A stretch of 64,000 nt of DNA from an uncultured Alphaproteobacteria bacterium (GTDB lineage Bacteria > Pseudomonadota > Alphaproteobacteria > Rhodobacterales > Rhodobacteraceae): assembly GCA_929200255.1 (NCBI GenBank), contig CAKMYZ010000007.1:80408-144407 (forward strand), written 5' to 3'. A program made the translations under genes and the position numbers. The notes under the pieces are model-generated. The model saw only the letters and a program-made list of their open reading frames with translations, did not search any database and was not told the DNA's origin. This document shows, in pieces, positions 1 through 9,482 of the stretch; within the stretch, counting starts at the first letter, position 1; every line of letters begins with the position of its first letter.

Positions 1-2
1 CA

Positions 3-788
3 AACCCCGCCAAATGGGATGATTTGACCGTTCGTCTGGCATCGAGTGCCGTGATGGTTGTGGTCGGCGCCTTTGGGGTGGTCATGGGCGGTATCTGGTT
101 TCAGATGCTGGTCGCTTTTGTCACCGCCGTGATGGTCTGGGAATTGTGGATGATGATCCGCCCGGATGAACCGACCAAGGGCATGTTGCTGGCGGCCTTG
201 GTGGCGTCTGTGATGTCGGGCCAACTGGCCGACGGCACGTTATGGGGGATGCTTTTGTTTCTGGTGGTGCCGGTGATTGGGGCGACCCAGCTCAAAACCG
301 ATATCAAGACCTTCTTTGTCTTTTCTCTTGGCATTCAGCTTGCGGGTTGGGGGTTGATGCACTTCCGTATGGAGTATGGGTTTATCTGGCTGCTTTGGCT
401 GATGTCGGTGGTTATTGTCACGGATATCTTTGGCTATTTCGCGGGTAAATCCTTTGGTGGGCCAAAGTTCTGGCCTGCGATCAGCCCCAAAAAGACCTGG
501 AGTGGCACAGCAGCCGGGTGGGTTGGCGCGGCATTGGTTGGGTTTATCTTCACGCTTTTTACCAATGCGGGGCCCTGGATCATCGTGATTTCAGTGGTGC
601 TGAGCTTTGCCGGCCAGATGGGCGATATTGCTGAAAGCGCGCTTAAGCGGCGGATGGGTGTTAAGGACAGCTCGACCCTTATCCCCGGCCATGGTGGGCC
701 TCTTGATCGGTTTGATGCGCTTTTGGGCGCGTCGCTGCTTCTTGTCGTCGTGGTTGATATCCTTGGCGTGCCCGGGGTTGTCTTTTGA
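3..788 (+). CDS. cdsA: Phosphatidate cytidylyltransferase CdsA (5' end outside window)
   Basis: Makes CDP-diacylglycerol from phosphatidate and CTP at the inner membrane, the branch point of phospholipid synthesis. The reading frame is open to the left edge and gives sensible sequence (NPAKWDD) before the first possible start, a TTG at 24, so the real start is probably upstream of the window. Several hydrophobic segments precede the CdsA signature near the C-terminus: SALKRRMGVKDS followed by a PGHGGPLDR motif. It is the first visible gene of an envelope operon; its stop overlaps the dxr start by four bases (TTGA). The identity is secure; only the N-terminus is missing. Confidence 0.95.
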   Translation, partial: NPAKWDDLTVRLASSAVMVVVGAFGVVMGGIWFQMLVAFVTAVMVWELWMMIRPDEPTKGMLLAALVASVMSGQLADGTLWGMLLFLVVPVIGATQLKTDIKTFFVFSLGIQLAGWGLMHFRMEYGFIWLLWLMSVVIVTDIFGYFAGKSFGGPKFWPAISPKKTWSGTAAGWVGAALVGFIFTLFTNAGPWIIVISVVLSFAGQMGDIAESALKRRMGVKDSSTLIPGHGGPLDRFDALLGASLLLVVVVDILGVPGVVF

Positions 789-1954
789 GGCGGATCTCTG
801 TGTTCGGTGCAACCGGATCGGTGGGGCAAAGCGCGCTTGATCTGGTGGCGCGTGATGCGGATGCATATGATGTTGTGGCGCTTACGGGTGGGCGCAATGT
901 GGTGCAACTGGCCAAAGATGCGCGGGCGTTGAACGCTGATCTTGCCGTGACATGCCATCCTGAGTGTTATCATGAATTGAAGAGCTTGCTGGCCGGCACT
1001 AATGTTGAGGTTGCGGCTGGCCCTGCGGCAATTGCTGATGCTGCCGCACACCAGGTCGACTGGGCGCTTTCTGCGATTGTCGGCGCCGCTGGTTTGGTGC
1101 CGGGGCTGACGGCATTGTCTCACGGCACGACACTTGCCTTGGCCAATAAGGAATCCTTGGTGACAGCGGGGCGGCTGTTGTTGGGCAAAGCAAAGGCCTA
1201 TGGCGCAACTGTGTTGCCGGTGGATAGTGAGCATTCTGCGATATTTCAGGCCCTCGTCGGGGAAGACATGGCGGCAGTGGAACGGGTGATTATCACCGCA
1301 TCCGGTGGCGCGTTCCGCGATTGGCCGGTGGAAAAGCTGGCAACGGCAACACCGGCCGAGGCCTCAAGCCATCCGAACTGGAATATGGGCCAGCGCATCA
1401 CGATTGACAGCGCGTCCATGTTCAACAAAGCGATGGAGGTGATTGAAACAAAAGAATTCTTTGACGTCTCGTCAGATATGATCGAGGTCTTGGTTCATCG
1501 TGAAAGCCTGATCCATGCGATGGTCGGTTTCAATGATGGGGCCTTGATGGCCCATGTCGGGCCGCCTGATATGCGTCATGCGATTGGCTATGCGCTGCAT
1601 TGGCCGGAACGGAAAGCGCTGCCCGTTGAACGCCTTGACCTTGCCAATATCGGCAGCCTGACGTTTCAGGCTCCGGATGCGGCGCGGTATCCCGCGCTGG
1701 CGATCGCCACCCGTGTGATGGAACAGGGCGGTTTGGCGGGCGCTGTGTTCAACGCTGCGAAAGAACGGGCGCTTGATGGTTTTATTGCGGGTGACATTGG
1801 GTTTCTCGATATGTCGCAGGTTGTTGACGCAACGCTGGACAAAATGTCATCGCAAACGGGGATGCAAAACGCCGATATTACGCTAGATAGCGTGTTAGAG
1901 ACCGACAGGCTGGCTCGTGTTTATGCGGGTGAAGCCTTCAGCAATTTGGGATAG
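785..1954 (+). CDS. dxr: 1-deoxy-D-xylulose 5-phosphate reductoisomerase
   Basis: Catalyses the NADPH-dependent rearrangement and reduction of DXP to methylerythritol phosphate, the committed step of the MEP isoprenoid pathway. The 389 residues are a normal length. Visible are the N-terminal NADPH-binding motif GATGSVGQS (about residues 8-16), LANKESLV, the metal-site segment PVDSEHSAI, the SASGG-like ASGGAF, and NWNMGQRITIDSASM. The chosen start is a TTG at 785 that overlaps the cdsA stop, which implies translational coupling. Its gene lies between cdsA and rseP, the usual alphaproteobacterial order. Confidence 0.97.
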   Translation: MRRISVFGATGSVGQSALDLVARDADAYDVVALTGGRNVVQLAKDARALNADLAVTCHPECYHELKSLLAGTNVEVAAGPAAIADAAAHQVDWALSAIVGAAGLVPGLTALSHGTTLALANKESLVTAGRLLLGKAKAYGATVLPVDSEHSAIFQALVGEDMAAVERVIITASGGAFRDWPVEKLATATPAEASSHPNWNMGQRITIDSASMFNKAMEVIETKEFFDVSSDMIEVLVHRESLIHAMVGFNDGALMAHVGPPDMRHAIGYALHWPERKALPVERLDLANIGSLTFQAPDAARYPALAIATRVMEQGGLAGAVFNAAKERALDGFIAGDIGFLDMSQVVDATLDKMSSQTGMQNADITLDSVLETDRLARVYAGEAFSNLG

Positions 1955-1958
1955 CACT

Positions 1959-3293
1959 TTGGACCTGATACAAATCGTACCGATGTTCGGCAACTTTGCC
2001 TATATGATTGTGGCCTTTGTGGTGGCGCTGTCAGTGATCGTGGCGATCCATGAATTGGGCCATTACATTGTCGGGCGCTGGTGCGGTATCCATGCTGATG
2101 TGTTTTCATTGGGTTTTGGGCCGGTGATTTATAGCCGCGTCGATAAACGCGGTACCCGATGGCAGATCGCGGCGCTGCCTGTGGGCGGCTATGTGAAATT
2201 CATGGGGGATGCAAACGCCGCCAGCGTTGGCAGTGATGGCAAGGTGGCAGAGGCGGACATGCGCCGCACGATGCCAGGCGCGCCGCTATGGGCGCGGGCG
2301 GCGACGGCGGCGGCGGGGCCGATTTTTAACTTTATTTTGGCGATTGCGATTTTGGCCGGTTTGTTCATGTTCCATGGCAGGGTTTCTGAACCCCTAACAT
2401 TTGGTGAGTTGCGCGACCTTCCACCCAGCTACATGTCCGAACTTAGAGACGGAGATGTGATGCTCGCCGTTGAAGGGCAGCTGTTTGACGATCCCATGCG
2501 AACGGTATCACTCGCTGATGTTCTTCCGCCCAAAGAGCGCCTTAGCTATACGATCATCCGTGACGGACGAGAAATGATTGTTGAAGGGCCTCACTATTTC
2601 CCTCCGGTTGTATCACTTGTTCATCCGCGTTCAGCTGCTGATGACGCTGACATCGAAATGAACGATGTGATTTTGGCGATTGACGGGGAAGAGGTTTTTG
2701 CGTTTGCCCAAGTTCAGGAAATCGTCCCGGCGGCAAATGGCAAAGAGCTTACGTTTACTATTTGGCGTGACGGGGAGATACTTGAAAAGACAGTCTCCCC
2801 GCGCCGGAGTGATGTCGCGCAACCAACGGGCGGTTTCGAAACGCGTTGGCTCGTTGGGATCCAAGGTCGGGTATTTTTTGAACCCAACGTAGACAAAATC
2901 GGTCCTGTTGAAGCTTTCGGTTATGCGAGTGACAGTGTTTGGGCGATGCTTAAGACGTCAATGTCTGCGCTCAAACACATCGCATTGGGAAAAATATCGA
3001 CCTGTAATTTATCCGGACCTATCGGTATTGCTGAAACGAGCAAGACCATGGCTGAGCAAGGCCCTATCAACTACATCAACCTCATTGCTGGCCTGTCCGC
3101 TGCCGTCGGCCTGATCAACCTGTTCCCAATCCCCATTCTTGATGGCGGGCACCTGCTGTTCTACGCATATGAGGCCGTTGCCCGCCGCAAACCAAGTGAT
3201 GGAGCTGTGCAGGTCTTTATGTTTGTTGGCCTGTCTCTGATCCTGTCGATGATGATGTTCACGGTTCTGAACGATACGATCCTCTGCCCATAA
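1959..3293 (+). CDS. rseP: RIP-family site-2 zinc metalloprotease RseP/MmpA
   Basis: Intramembrane protease that cuts transmembrane substrates such as anti-sigma factors after a first periplasmic cut. The zinc motif HELGH is at about residues 31-35 in the first membrane helix; GPIFNF follows, then a periplasmic region that looks like two PDZ domains (GDVMLAVEG, NDVILAIDG), and a C-terminal LDGGH that supplies the third ligand. I place the start at TTG 1959, four bases after the dxr stop, because the resulting MDLIQIVPMFGN N-terminus resembles relatives; an upstream start at 1917 would lie inside dxr. Length is 444 residues. The substrate here is unknown. Confidence 0.93.
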   Translation: MDLIQIVPMFGNFAYMIVAFVVALSVIVAIHELGHYIVGRWCGIHADVFSLGFGPVIYSRVDKRGTRWQIAALPVGGYVKFMGDANAASVGSDGKVAEADMRRTMPGAPLWARAATAAAGPIFNFILAIAILAGLFMFHGRVSEPLTFGELRDLPPSYMSELRDGDVMLAVEGQLFDDPMRTVSLADVLPPKERLSYTIIRDGREMIVEGPHYFPPVVSLVHPRSAADDADIEMNDVILAIDGEEVFAFAQVQEIVPAANGKELTFTIWRDGEILEKTVSPRRSDVAQPTGGFETRWLVGIQGRVFFEPNVDKIGPVEAFGYASDSVWAMLKTSMSALKHIALGKISTCNLSGPIGIAETSKTMAEQGPINYINLIAGLSAAVGLINLFPIPILDGGHLLFYAYEAVARRKPSDGAVQVFMFVGLSLILSMMMFTVLNDTILCP

Positions 3294-3324
3294 CCGGGCA
3301 AGGGAAAATTCGCTGTTTGCCGTT

Positions 3325-3353
3325 TTGACATCGCCCCGCAATCCCGCTACTCC
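3325..3353 (+). promoter_or_regulatory. Possible sigma-70-like promoter ahead of bamA
   Basis: The 95-base gap between rseP and bamA is the only real gap in the envelope operon. It holds a perfect TTGACA at 3325-3330 and, 17 bases on, a weak -10 candidate TACTCC at 3348-3353. This could let bamA be transcribed separately. The -10 match is poor, so this is tentative. Confidence 0.25.
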
Positions 3354-3388
3354 CAACGCCAAGAGAAACGTTAGTCAAGGCGGGCAAA

Positions 3389-5695
3389 ATGGCGACAGGT
3401 GTAGGGCGCGCAATCGCGCAGGGCTTTGGTGCAATGCGGGTCACTTTGACCGCTTTGGCTTTGACGGGTTTGATGGCGGGAGCCGCCGCCGCCCAAAGCT
3501 TTTCATTCAATAACTTCGTGATTGAAGGCAACCAACGTGTTGCCGACGGTACGATCCTGACATTCGGTGATCTTGCACCCGGCGCGCCTTTGTCGACCGC
3601 CGCGCTGAATGATGCCGGGCAGGACATTCGCGGTTCTGGCCTCTTTGAAAGCGTTGAACTGATCCCGCAGGGGCGCACGCTTGTGATCCGTGTGGTGGAG
3701 TACCCGACAATTAGTCGGATCAATATCGAAGGTAACACGCGTGTCACCGATGCCGAGTTGCTGCCATTGCTGCAGTCCGCGCCGCGCCGGGTCTTTACGC
3801 CTGAACAGGCTGAAGCAGATACGGCGATCATTGCCGAAGTTTATGCGCGTGAAGGTCGGATCAACGCATCCGTGACCCCCCGCATCATTCGCCAAAGCGA
3901 AAACCGCGTGGATCTGGTGTTTGAGGTAGTTGAATCCGCGGTGACCGAGGTTGAGCGGATCAGCTTTATCGGTAACCGGACATATTCCGAAGGTCGGCTG
4001 CGCCGTGTTCTTGAGACCAAGGAAGCCGGCCTGCTGCGTGCGATCATTTCGCGCGACACCTTCTCACCCGAGCGGGTGGCGCAGGACCGAGAGGTTCTGA
4101 CTGATTTCTATCGCTCACGTGGCTATGTAGATTTCGTTATCCAGAACGTCGATGTGGCGCTGACACGTGAACGTGATGCATATCTGGTGACGTATAACCT
4201 ACGCGAAGGCCAGAAATTCACCTTTGGCAATGTTTCGGTCGCGAGTGAAATCAATGGCGTAAGTGCTGATGACTTTCAGGGTGTTGTGAAGGTGCGCAAC
4301 GGTGCCACGTATTCGCCCGTTCCAATTGATGATGACATCACACGCCTGGAAGCACAGGCTGATGATCTGGGCCTGCGTTTCGTCCGGGTTGAGCCGCGTA
4401 TCAGCCGCGACGCGCGTGGCCTGATGATCAATGTCAATTATGTGCTGGTCCCCGGTCCGCGCGTTTTTGTTGAACGTATCGATATCGAGGGCAATGGCAC
4501 CACACTTGACCGCGTGATCCGCAACCAGTTCCGCCTTGTTGAAGGTGACCCATTGAACCCGCGCGAGATTGAAGCAAGCGCGCGCCGCATTCGTGGCTTG
4601 GGTTTCTTTCAGAACGTTGCCGTGGATACGCGCCGGGGCACCGCCGACGATCAGGTGATCATTGATGTCGATGTGACTGAGGGGCCAACCGGCACGCTTT
4701 CATTTGGTGCCAACTACAATACGGACACCGGCATTGGCCTTTTGGCATCATACCGCCAAAGCAATTATCAGGGACGCGGCCAGCGGCTGGACTTTGATCT
4801 GTCAACAGCGGAATCGAACCGCCGTCTGAACTTTGCGTTCACCGAACCCCAACTGTTGGGCCGTGACCTGCGGGGCAGCGTGAATCTTTCGTATGCAACC
4901 ACCGACAATGAAAACGCCCTTTATGACACCGAGACATTGCGGTTTAGTCCCGCGCTGAGCTTTCCTGTGAGCGAGCAGGGGCGTTTGCGGTTGTTCTATG
5001 CGCTTGAGTTCACCGATCTGACCGATGTTTCAAGCAGTGCCAGCCAGATCATCCAGAATGAGGCGGATGCAGATGGGGTTTGGACCAACGCTATTGGCTA
5101 TAGCTACAGTTTTGACAATCGCCGTTCCGGGCTGAACCCGAATGCAGGCGTCGTTTTCCGCTTTGGGCAAGAGTTCGGATTTGGGGACAGCCAGTTTATC
5201 AAGACCACTGCGCTGGCCGGTGCAGAGACCAAGATCCTGAACGAAGAAGTGACGCTGCGTGCGACATTGGAAGGCGGGTTGCTAAGTTACCAAGAGGGGT
5301 CAAGCCGTGTGACAGACCGCTTCTTTCTGGGCAGTCGCTTGATGCGCGGTTTTTCTGCGGGGGGCATCGGACCGCGTGATGACGCGACCGATGACGCCCT
5401 GGGTGGCAACGCGTTTTCCGTGCTGCGCCTCGAGACGGAGTTTCCGCTCGGCCTGCCCAGCGAATATGGGATCAGCGGTGGTGCGTTCATCGACTATGGT
5501 TCTGTTTGGGATGTGGGCGAGACGTTCGGTGAGGCGGTCATTTTTGATGACTTCACGCCGCGGGCGATTGCAGGTGTTTCAATCTTCTGGACCACGCCGC
5601 TTGGCCCCTTGCGGTTCAACTTTACAGAGCCGCTGGATGTGCAGGACAGGGACGAAACCCGCAGCTTTGACCTGACCATTTCCACGAGCTTCTAA
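3389..5695 (+). CDS. bamA: Outer membrane protein assembly factor BamA
   Basis: Central subunit of the BAM complex that folds beta-barrel proteins into the outer membrane. 768 residues: an N-terminal signal peptide ending near AGAAAAQS, about five POTRA repeats in the periplasm (roughly residues 40-430; repeated IEGN motifs such as VIEGNQR, NIEGNTR, DIEGNG), then a 16-strand barrel ending in a C-terminal phenylalanine (TISTSF). The ATG at 3389 is used; a later ATG 16 codons in would give a shorter signal peptide. The stop overlaps the skp start by one base (TAATG). Confidence 0.97.
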   Translation: MATGVGRAIAQGFGAMRVTLTALALTGLMAGAAAAQSFSFNNFVIEGNQRVADGTILTFGDLAPGAPLSTAALNDAGQDIRGSGLFESVELIPQGRTLVIRVVEYPTISRINIEGNTRVTDAELLPLLQSAPRRVFTPEQAEADTAIIAEVYAREGRINASVTPRIIRQSENRVDLVFEVVESAVTEVERISFIGNRTYSEGRLRRVLETKEAGLLRAIISRDTFSPERVAQDREVLTDFYRSRGYVDFVIQNVDVALTRERDAYLVTYNLREGQKFTFGNVSVASEINGVSADDFQGVVKVRNGATYSPVPIDDDITRLEAQADDLGLRFVRVEPRISRDARGLMINVNYVLVPGPRVFVERIDIEGNGTTLDRVIRNQFRLVEGDPLNPREIEASARRIRGLGFFQNVAVDTRRGTADDQVIIDVDVTEGPTGTLSFGANYNTDTGIGLLASYRQSNYQGRGQRLDFDLSTAESNRRLNFAFTEPQLLGRDLRGSVNLSYATTDNENALYDTETLRFSPALSFPVSEQGRLRLFYALEFTDLTDVSSSASQIIQNEADADGVWTNAIGYSYSFDNRRSGLNPNAGVVFRFGQEFGFGDSQFIKTTALAGAETKILNEEVTLRATLEGGLLSYQEGSSRVTDRFFLGSRLMRGFSAGGIGPRDDATDDALGGNAFSVLRLETEFPLGLPSEYGISGGAFIDYGSVWDVGETFGEAVIFDDFTPRAIAGVSIFWTTPLGPLRFNFTEPLDVQDRDETRSFDLTISTSF

Positions 5696-6216
5696 TGGTC
5701 TGGCTGCGCGCATGTCTTGTTTGGCTTGTGCTGGCGATCCCTGCGGCGGCGCAGCAAAGCTCGCCGCAGATCCTGATCATCGATAGTGAGCGGTTGTTTT
5801 TCGAAACGCTTTACGGGCGACGGATCGCAGAGGATCTGGCGAAACGCACGGCTGAATTGCAGGCTGAAAATGACCGCATCGTCGAATCCCTGACCGAGGA
5901 GGAGCGCAGCCTCACATTGCGCCGCCCAGAGATGACCCCAGAGGAGTTTCGTGCGGAATCGGAGGCTTTTGATGCCAAGGTGCAGGATGTGCGCCGTGTG
6001 CGCGATTCCAAAAATGTGGAATTGCAGGTCGCATCCGCGGAGGCGCGTGCCCGGTTCGAGGAACGTGTGCAGGGCATTGTCGCCAACATCATGATTGAGC
6101 GCGGTGCGGCCATGGTGATGGAACAACGCAACGTGGTTCTCTCTGTTCGCGCGGCCAATATCACAGATGATGCTATTGTCCGGATCGATGCCGAATTGGG
6201 CAATGGTGGCGAGTAG
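5695..6216 (+). CDS. skp: Periplasmic OmpH/Skp-family chaperone
   Basis: Holdase that carries unfolded outer membrane proteins to BAM. 173 residues with a signal peptide (cleavage near AIPAAAQQ), followed by charged helical sequence rich in Glu, Arg and Ala that should form the long coiled-coil arms of Skp. It directly follows bamA with a one-base overlap, the standard position. Sequence conservation in this family is low, so the call leans on length, helical pattern and location. Confidence 0.88.
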   Translation: MVWLRACLVWLVLAIPAAAQQSSPQILIIDSERLFFETLYGRRIAEDLAKRTAELQAENDRIVESLTEEERSLTLRRPEMTPEEFRAESEAFDAKVQDVRRVRDSKNVELQVASAEARARFEERVQGIVANIMIERGAAMVMEQRNVVLSVRAANITDDAIVRIDAELGNGGE

Positions 6217-6299
6217 CCTGCGCTTGCCCGTGCTGATCTGCCTTGCTAGTGATGGCACAGGCGGCCCTAAACCGCAGCAATATCAAGGAGCCGCCCGTG

Positions 6300-6761
6300 A
6301 TGATCGATCCAGTCACCACCGCTGACATTCAGCTGATTCAGAAGATCCTGCCACATCGTTACCCGTTCCTGCTGGTCGACAAGGTGCATAGCATCAATGG
6401 CACGACCTCTGCCGTGGGTATCAAGAATGTCACGATGAACGAGCCGCATTTTCAAGGCCATTTTCCCGGCAACCCGATTATGCCTGGCGTGACAATCGTC
6501 GAGGCAATGGCCCAGACAACCGCTGTCATGGTCGGTGCATCGCTGGGCCTGACCGACGGCAATTTACTGGTGTATTTCATGGCAATCGACGGCTGCAAAT
6601 TCCGCCGCAAGGTCGTGCCCGGCGATGTGCTTGAGATGCATGTCGAAACCACACGCGGTAAACCCGGCGGCAAGGTCTGGCGCTTCAAGGGGACCGCCCT
6701 TGTCGAAGGTGAAATGGCCGCTGAGGCCGAGTTCACCGCAATGATGGATATGCAAGGCTGA
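6300..6761 (+). CDS. fabZ: 3-hydroxyacyl-[ACP] dehydratase FabZ
   Basis: Dehydrates beta-hydroxyacyl-ACP in type II fatty acid synthesis and balances carbon flow to lipid A. The hot-dog-fold active site is visible as [15 protein letters not shown], with the catalytic Glu in TIVEAMAQ. I chose ATG 6300 because an AAGGAG ribosome site sits at 6285-6290, nine bases upstream, and [11 protein letters not shown] matches family N-termini; an ORF start at 6243 would add 19 unlikely residues. Length is 153 residues. The stop overlaps the lpxA start (TGATG). Confidence 0.96.
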   Translation: MIDPVTTADIQLIQKILPHRYPFLLVDKVHSINGTTSAVGIKNVTMNEPHFQGHFPGNPIMPGVTIVEAMAQTTAVMVGASLGLTDGNLLVYFMAIDGCKFRRKVVPGDVLEMHVETTRGKPGGKVWRFKGTALVEGEMAAEAEFTAMMDMQG

Positions 6762-7543
6762 TGGGGGGCATCCACCCTTCGGCCATCATTGCCGATGGCG
6801 CGCAGATCGCGGACAGCTGTACGGTTGGTCCGTTTTGTGTGGTGGGTGCCAATGTGGTGCTCGCTGAAGGGGTCGAGTTGAAAAGCCATGTGGTGGTGCA
6901 GGGTGACACCCATATTGGTCCCGACACTGTGATCTTTTCGTTTGCCGTGATCGGGGAAATTCCTCAGGATTTGAAATTCGATGGAGAAGCGACACGGTTG
7001 CGCATTGGCGCCCGCAATCGCATTCGCGAACATGTCACAATGAACACCGGCACGGCGCAGGGCGGCGGTGAAACCCGGATTGGGGATGATGGGCTGTTCA
7101 TGGCCGGGTGCCATATTGCCCATGACGCCCAGATTGGCGACCGTGTGATTGTGGTCAATTCATCCGCTGTCGCGGGGCACTGCGTGATCGAGGATGACGT
7201 GATCATCGGTGGCTTGTCCGGTGTGCATCAATGGGTGCGCATTGGCCAGGGTGCCATTATTGGTGCGGTGACGATGGTGACCAATGATGTTGTGCCGCAC
7301 GGTCTGGTGCAGGGGCCGCGTGGCACGTTGGATGGGCTGAACCTTGTCGGCCTCAAGCGCAAGGGCGTAGGCCGTGCCGATATCACTGCAATGCGGGCTT
7401 CATTTCAGATGCTGAAGGATGGTGAAGGCACCTTCCAGGATCGTGCCCGCCGCTTGGCCGAAGAAAGCGACAGCCCATACGTTCAGCAGATGGTTGCGTT
7501 CATTCTGGGCGAAACCGATCGTAATTTCCTGACGCCCGGCTGA
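6761..7543 (+). CDS. lpxA: UDP-N-acetylglucosamine acyltransferase LpxA
   Basis: Transfers a 3-hydroxyacyl chain from ACP to UDP-GlcNAc, the first step of lipid A synthesis in the cytoplasm. 260 residues, with N-terminal hexapeptide repeats (left-handed beta helix; for example HPSAIIADGAQIADSCTVG), the conserved HVTMNTGT segment, and an alpha-helical C-terminus. It overlaps fabZ upstream and lpxI downstream by one base each, so it is translationally coupled. Confidence 0.97.
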   Translation: MGGIHPSAIIADGAQIADSCTVGPFCVVGANVVLAEGVELKSHVVVQGDTHIGPDTVIFSFAVIGEIPQDLKFDGEATRLRIGARNRIREHVTMNTGTAQGGGETRIGDDGLFMAGCHIAHDAQIGDRVIVVNSSAVAGHCVIEDDVIIGGLSGVHQWVRIGQGAIIGAVTMVTNDVVPHGLVQGPRGTLDGLNLVGLKRKGVGRADITAMRASFQMLKDGEGTFQDRARRLAEESDSPYVQQMVAFILGETDRNFLTPG

Positions 7544-8334
7544 TGCTGGCGTTGATTGCAGGTACAGGCGCTTTGCCCCCGGCTTTGGTCGCGTGCTTGC
7601 CGGAGCGTCCACTGATTTGCGCCATGGCGGGGTTTATGCCCACGCTCACCCCTGACGTGATATTTCGGATCGAGCACTTGGGCAGCTTTCTGGCGGATAT
7701 CAAGCTGCGTGGCGTGACCGAAGTTTGCATGGCAGGGGCCGTGCGCCGCCCTGACATTGATCAAACAGCCATCGACGCCGAAACCCTGCCACTGGTGCCG
7801 CGTATTGCAAATGCCATTGCCAAGGGCGATGATGGGGCCTTGCGCGAAATTATCGGTATTTTCGAAGAGGCCGGGCTGGTGGTAAAGGCCGCCCATGATA
7901 TTGCGCCGGGCTTGTTGCCGGTGGCGGGCGTACCCACGAAGACGGCAATCACCGACCAAATCCGCGCGGACGCGGCGATGGCTCAGGAAACCGTTGCGCA
8001 GATGGGGGCCGCGGATGTGGGGCAGGCCTGTCTGGTGCGCGGTGGGCGGGTGCTGGCGTACGAAGATCAGTCGGGCACCGATGCGATGGTTGCCAAAGTA
8101 GCGCCAGTAGATGCAAAACAGGCGGTGTTGTTTAAGGCCCCAAAGCCCGCACAGGATCGCCGTGCTGATCTGCCGGTGGTTGGTCCTGATACAGCCCGCA
8201 ACACAGCCGCCGCCGGATTGGCAGGCATCGTGATCGAGGCTGGTGGCGTGATGGTTCTGGATTTGCCAGAAGTGCTGGCTGTATTGGATGCGGCAGGCCT
8301 TTTCCTTTGGGTGCGACCCAAGGGGGTTAAATGA
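7543..8334 (+). CDS. lpxI: UDP-2,3-diacylglucosamine pyrophosphatase LpxI
   Basis: Hydrolyses UDP-2,3-diacylglucosamine to lipid X and UMP. LpxI (the former DUF1009 family) replaces LpxH in alphaproteobacteria. 263 residues beginning MLALIAGTGALPPALV, with GVTEVCMAGAVRRP, a central REIIGIFEEAGL segment and the C-terminal AGIVIEAGGVMVLD, all typical of the family. It lies between lpxA and lpxB, and overlaps both. Confidence 0.95.
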   Translation: MLALIAGTGALPPALVACLPERPLICAMAGFMPTLTPDVIFRIEHLGSFLADIKLRGVTEVCMAGAVRRPDIDQTAIDAETLPLVPRIANAIAKGDDGALREIIGIFEEAGLVVKAAHDIAPGLLPVAGVPTKTAITDQIRADAAMAQETVAQMGAADVGQACLVRGGRVLAYEDQSGTDAMVAKVAPVDAKQAVLFKAPKPAQDRRADLPVVGPDTARNTAAAGLAGIVIEAGGVMVLDLPEVLAVLDAAGLFLWVRPKGVK

Positions 8335-9482
8335 AGGTTTTCCTGATCGCCGGCGAGGCCTCTGGCGATAAGCTCGGGGCGGCCTTAATGGTGGGCCTCA
8401 AAGAATTTCAACCCGATGTGCAGTTTGACGGGGTTGCGGGGCCCTTGATGCAGGCCGAAGGCATGCAAAGCCGCTTTCCCATGGATGAACTCAGCGTCAT
8501 GGGGCTGGCTGAGATACTGCCGAAATACCGTGCGCTCAAGGCGCGGATCAGGCAGATGGTCGAGGCGATCATCGCAACCAAACCTGACGTATTGATTACC
8601 ATCGACAGCCCGGATTTCTGCCTGCGCGTGGCGCGGCTGGTCAAAGCGGCCAGTGATGTCCGGACGGTGCATTATGTGGCGCCCACAGTCTGGGCCTGGC
8701 GTCCGGGGCGCGCGGCCAAGATGGCGCATCACATCGATCACGTCCTGGCGCTGTTCCCGTTTGAACCGCCACTGATGCAGGCGGCAGGCATGGCCTGCGA
8801 CTTTGTTGGCCACCCGGTTGTGGCAGAACCTGTCGCCAGCGACGCAGATGCCGCGCGTTTGGGCGCGGGCACGGTCGTGCTGGTCCTGCCGGGCAGCCGC
8901 AAGGGCGAGGTGTCGCGATTGGCGGATCGCTTTGGCGATGCGGCGGCACAGATCGCGGCCAAACTGCCCGATGCGCGTTTTGTCATCCCCACAACAGGCG
9001 GCGTGCATGATCTGGTGCAGGACCGGGTGGCGCATTGGAAAGTGCCGGTCACGGTTCTGCCACCCGGCTCTGCCGACAAATCCGCATGGTTCAAACGGGC
9101 CGATGTGGCGCTGGCTGCCTCTGGCACGGTGTCGCTGGAATTGGCGGCGGCGCAGACACCGATGGTGATTGCTTATGATATGGCTTGGCTCAGCCGGATC
9201 ATCATTGGGCAGATGCTGATGGTGGATACGGTGACGTTGGTGAACCTTGTCAGCGACACCCGCATGGTGCCCGAATTTATCGGCAAGGATTGCGTCGCAG
9301 GGTCAATTGCCGATGCTGTGCTGGATGTGCTGGCAAAGCCCGACGCACAGCGCGCGGCAATGGCGCTGACGATGGAACGTCTGGGGCAGGGCGGCGACGC
9401 CCCCGGCCTACGCGCGGCGCGCGCGGTTCTGGCGGGGCTTGAAGATGCGACCGTCAAGAATGATCAGACCACAGGCAAGTAG
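8331..9482 (+). CDS. lpxB: Lipid-A-disaccharide synthase LpxB
   Basis: Glycosyltransferase that joins UDP-2,3-diacylglucosamine and lipid X at the inner membrane. 383 residues starting MKVFLIAGEASGDKLG, the family N-terminal motif; PTVWAWRPGRA, VGHPVV, VLPGSRKGEV and SGTVSLELA are also present. It overlaps lpxI by four bases. The last 75 bases overlap the convergent DMT transporter gene. It is the last gene of the envelope operon. Confidence 0.97.
   Translation: MKVFLIAGEASGDKLGAALMVGLKEFQPDVQFDGVAGPLMQAEGMQSRFPMDELSVMGLAEILPKYRALKARIRQMVEAIIATKPDVLITIDSPDFCLRVARLVKAASDVRTVHYVAPTVWAWRPGRAAKMAHHIDHVLALFPFEPPLMQAAGMACDFVGHPVVAEPVASDADAARLGAGTVVLVLPGSRKGEVSRLADRFGDAAAQIAAKLPDARFVIPTTGGVHDLVQDRVAHWKVPVTVLPPGSADKSAWFKRADVALAASGTVSLELAAAQTPMVIAYDMAWLSRIIIGQMLMVDTVTLVNLVSDTRMVPEFIGKDCVAGSIADAVLDVLAKPDAQRAAMALTMERLGQGGDAPGLRAARAVLAGLEDATVKNDQTTGK

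Noticed and set aside
434..1234. 266-codon minus-strand frame over cdsA and dxr
   Set aside because: It is antisense to two secure genes, rich in His, Arg and Pro as shadow frames are, and has no family motif.
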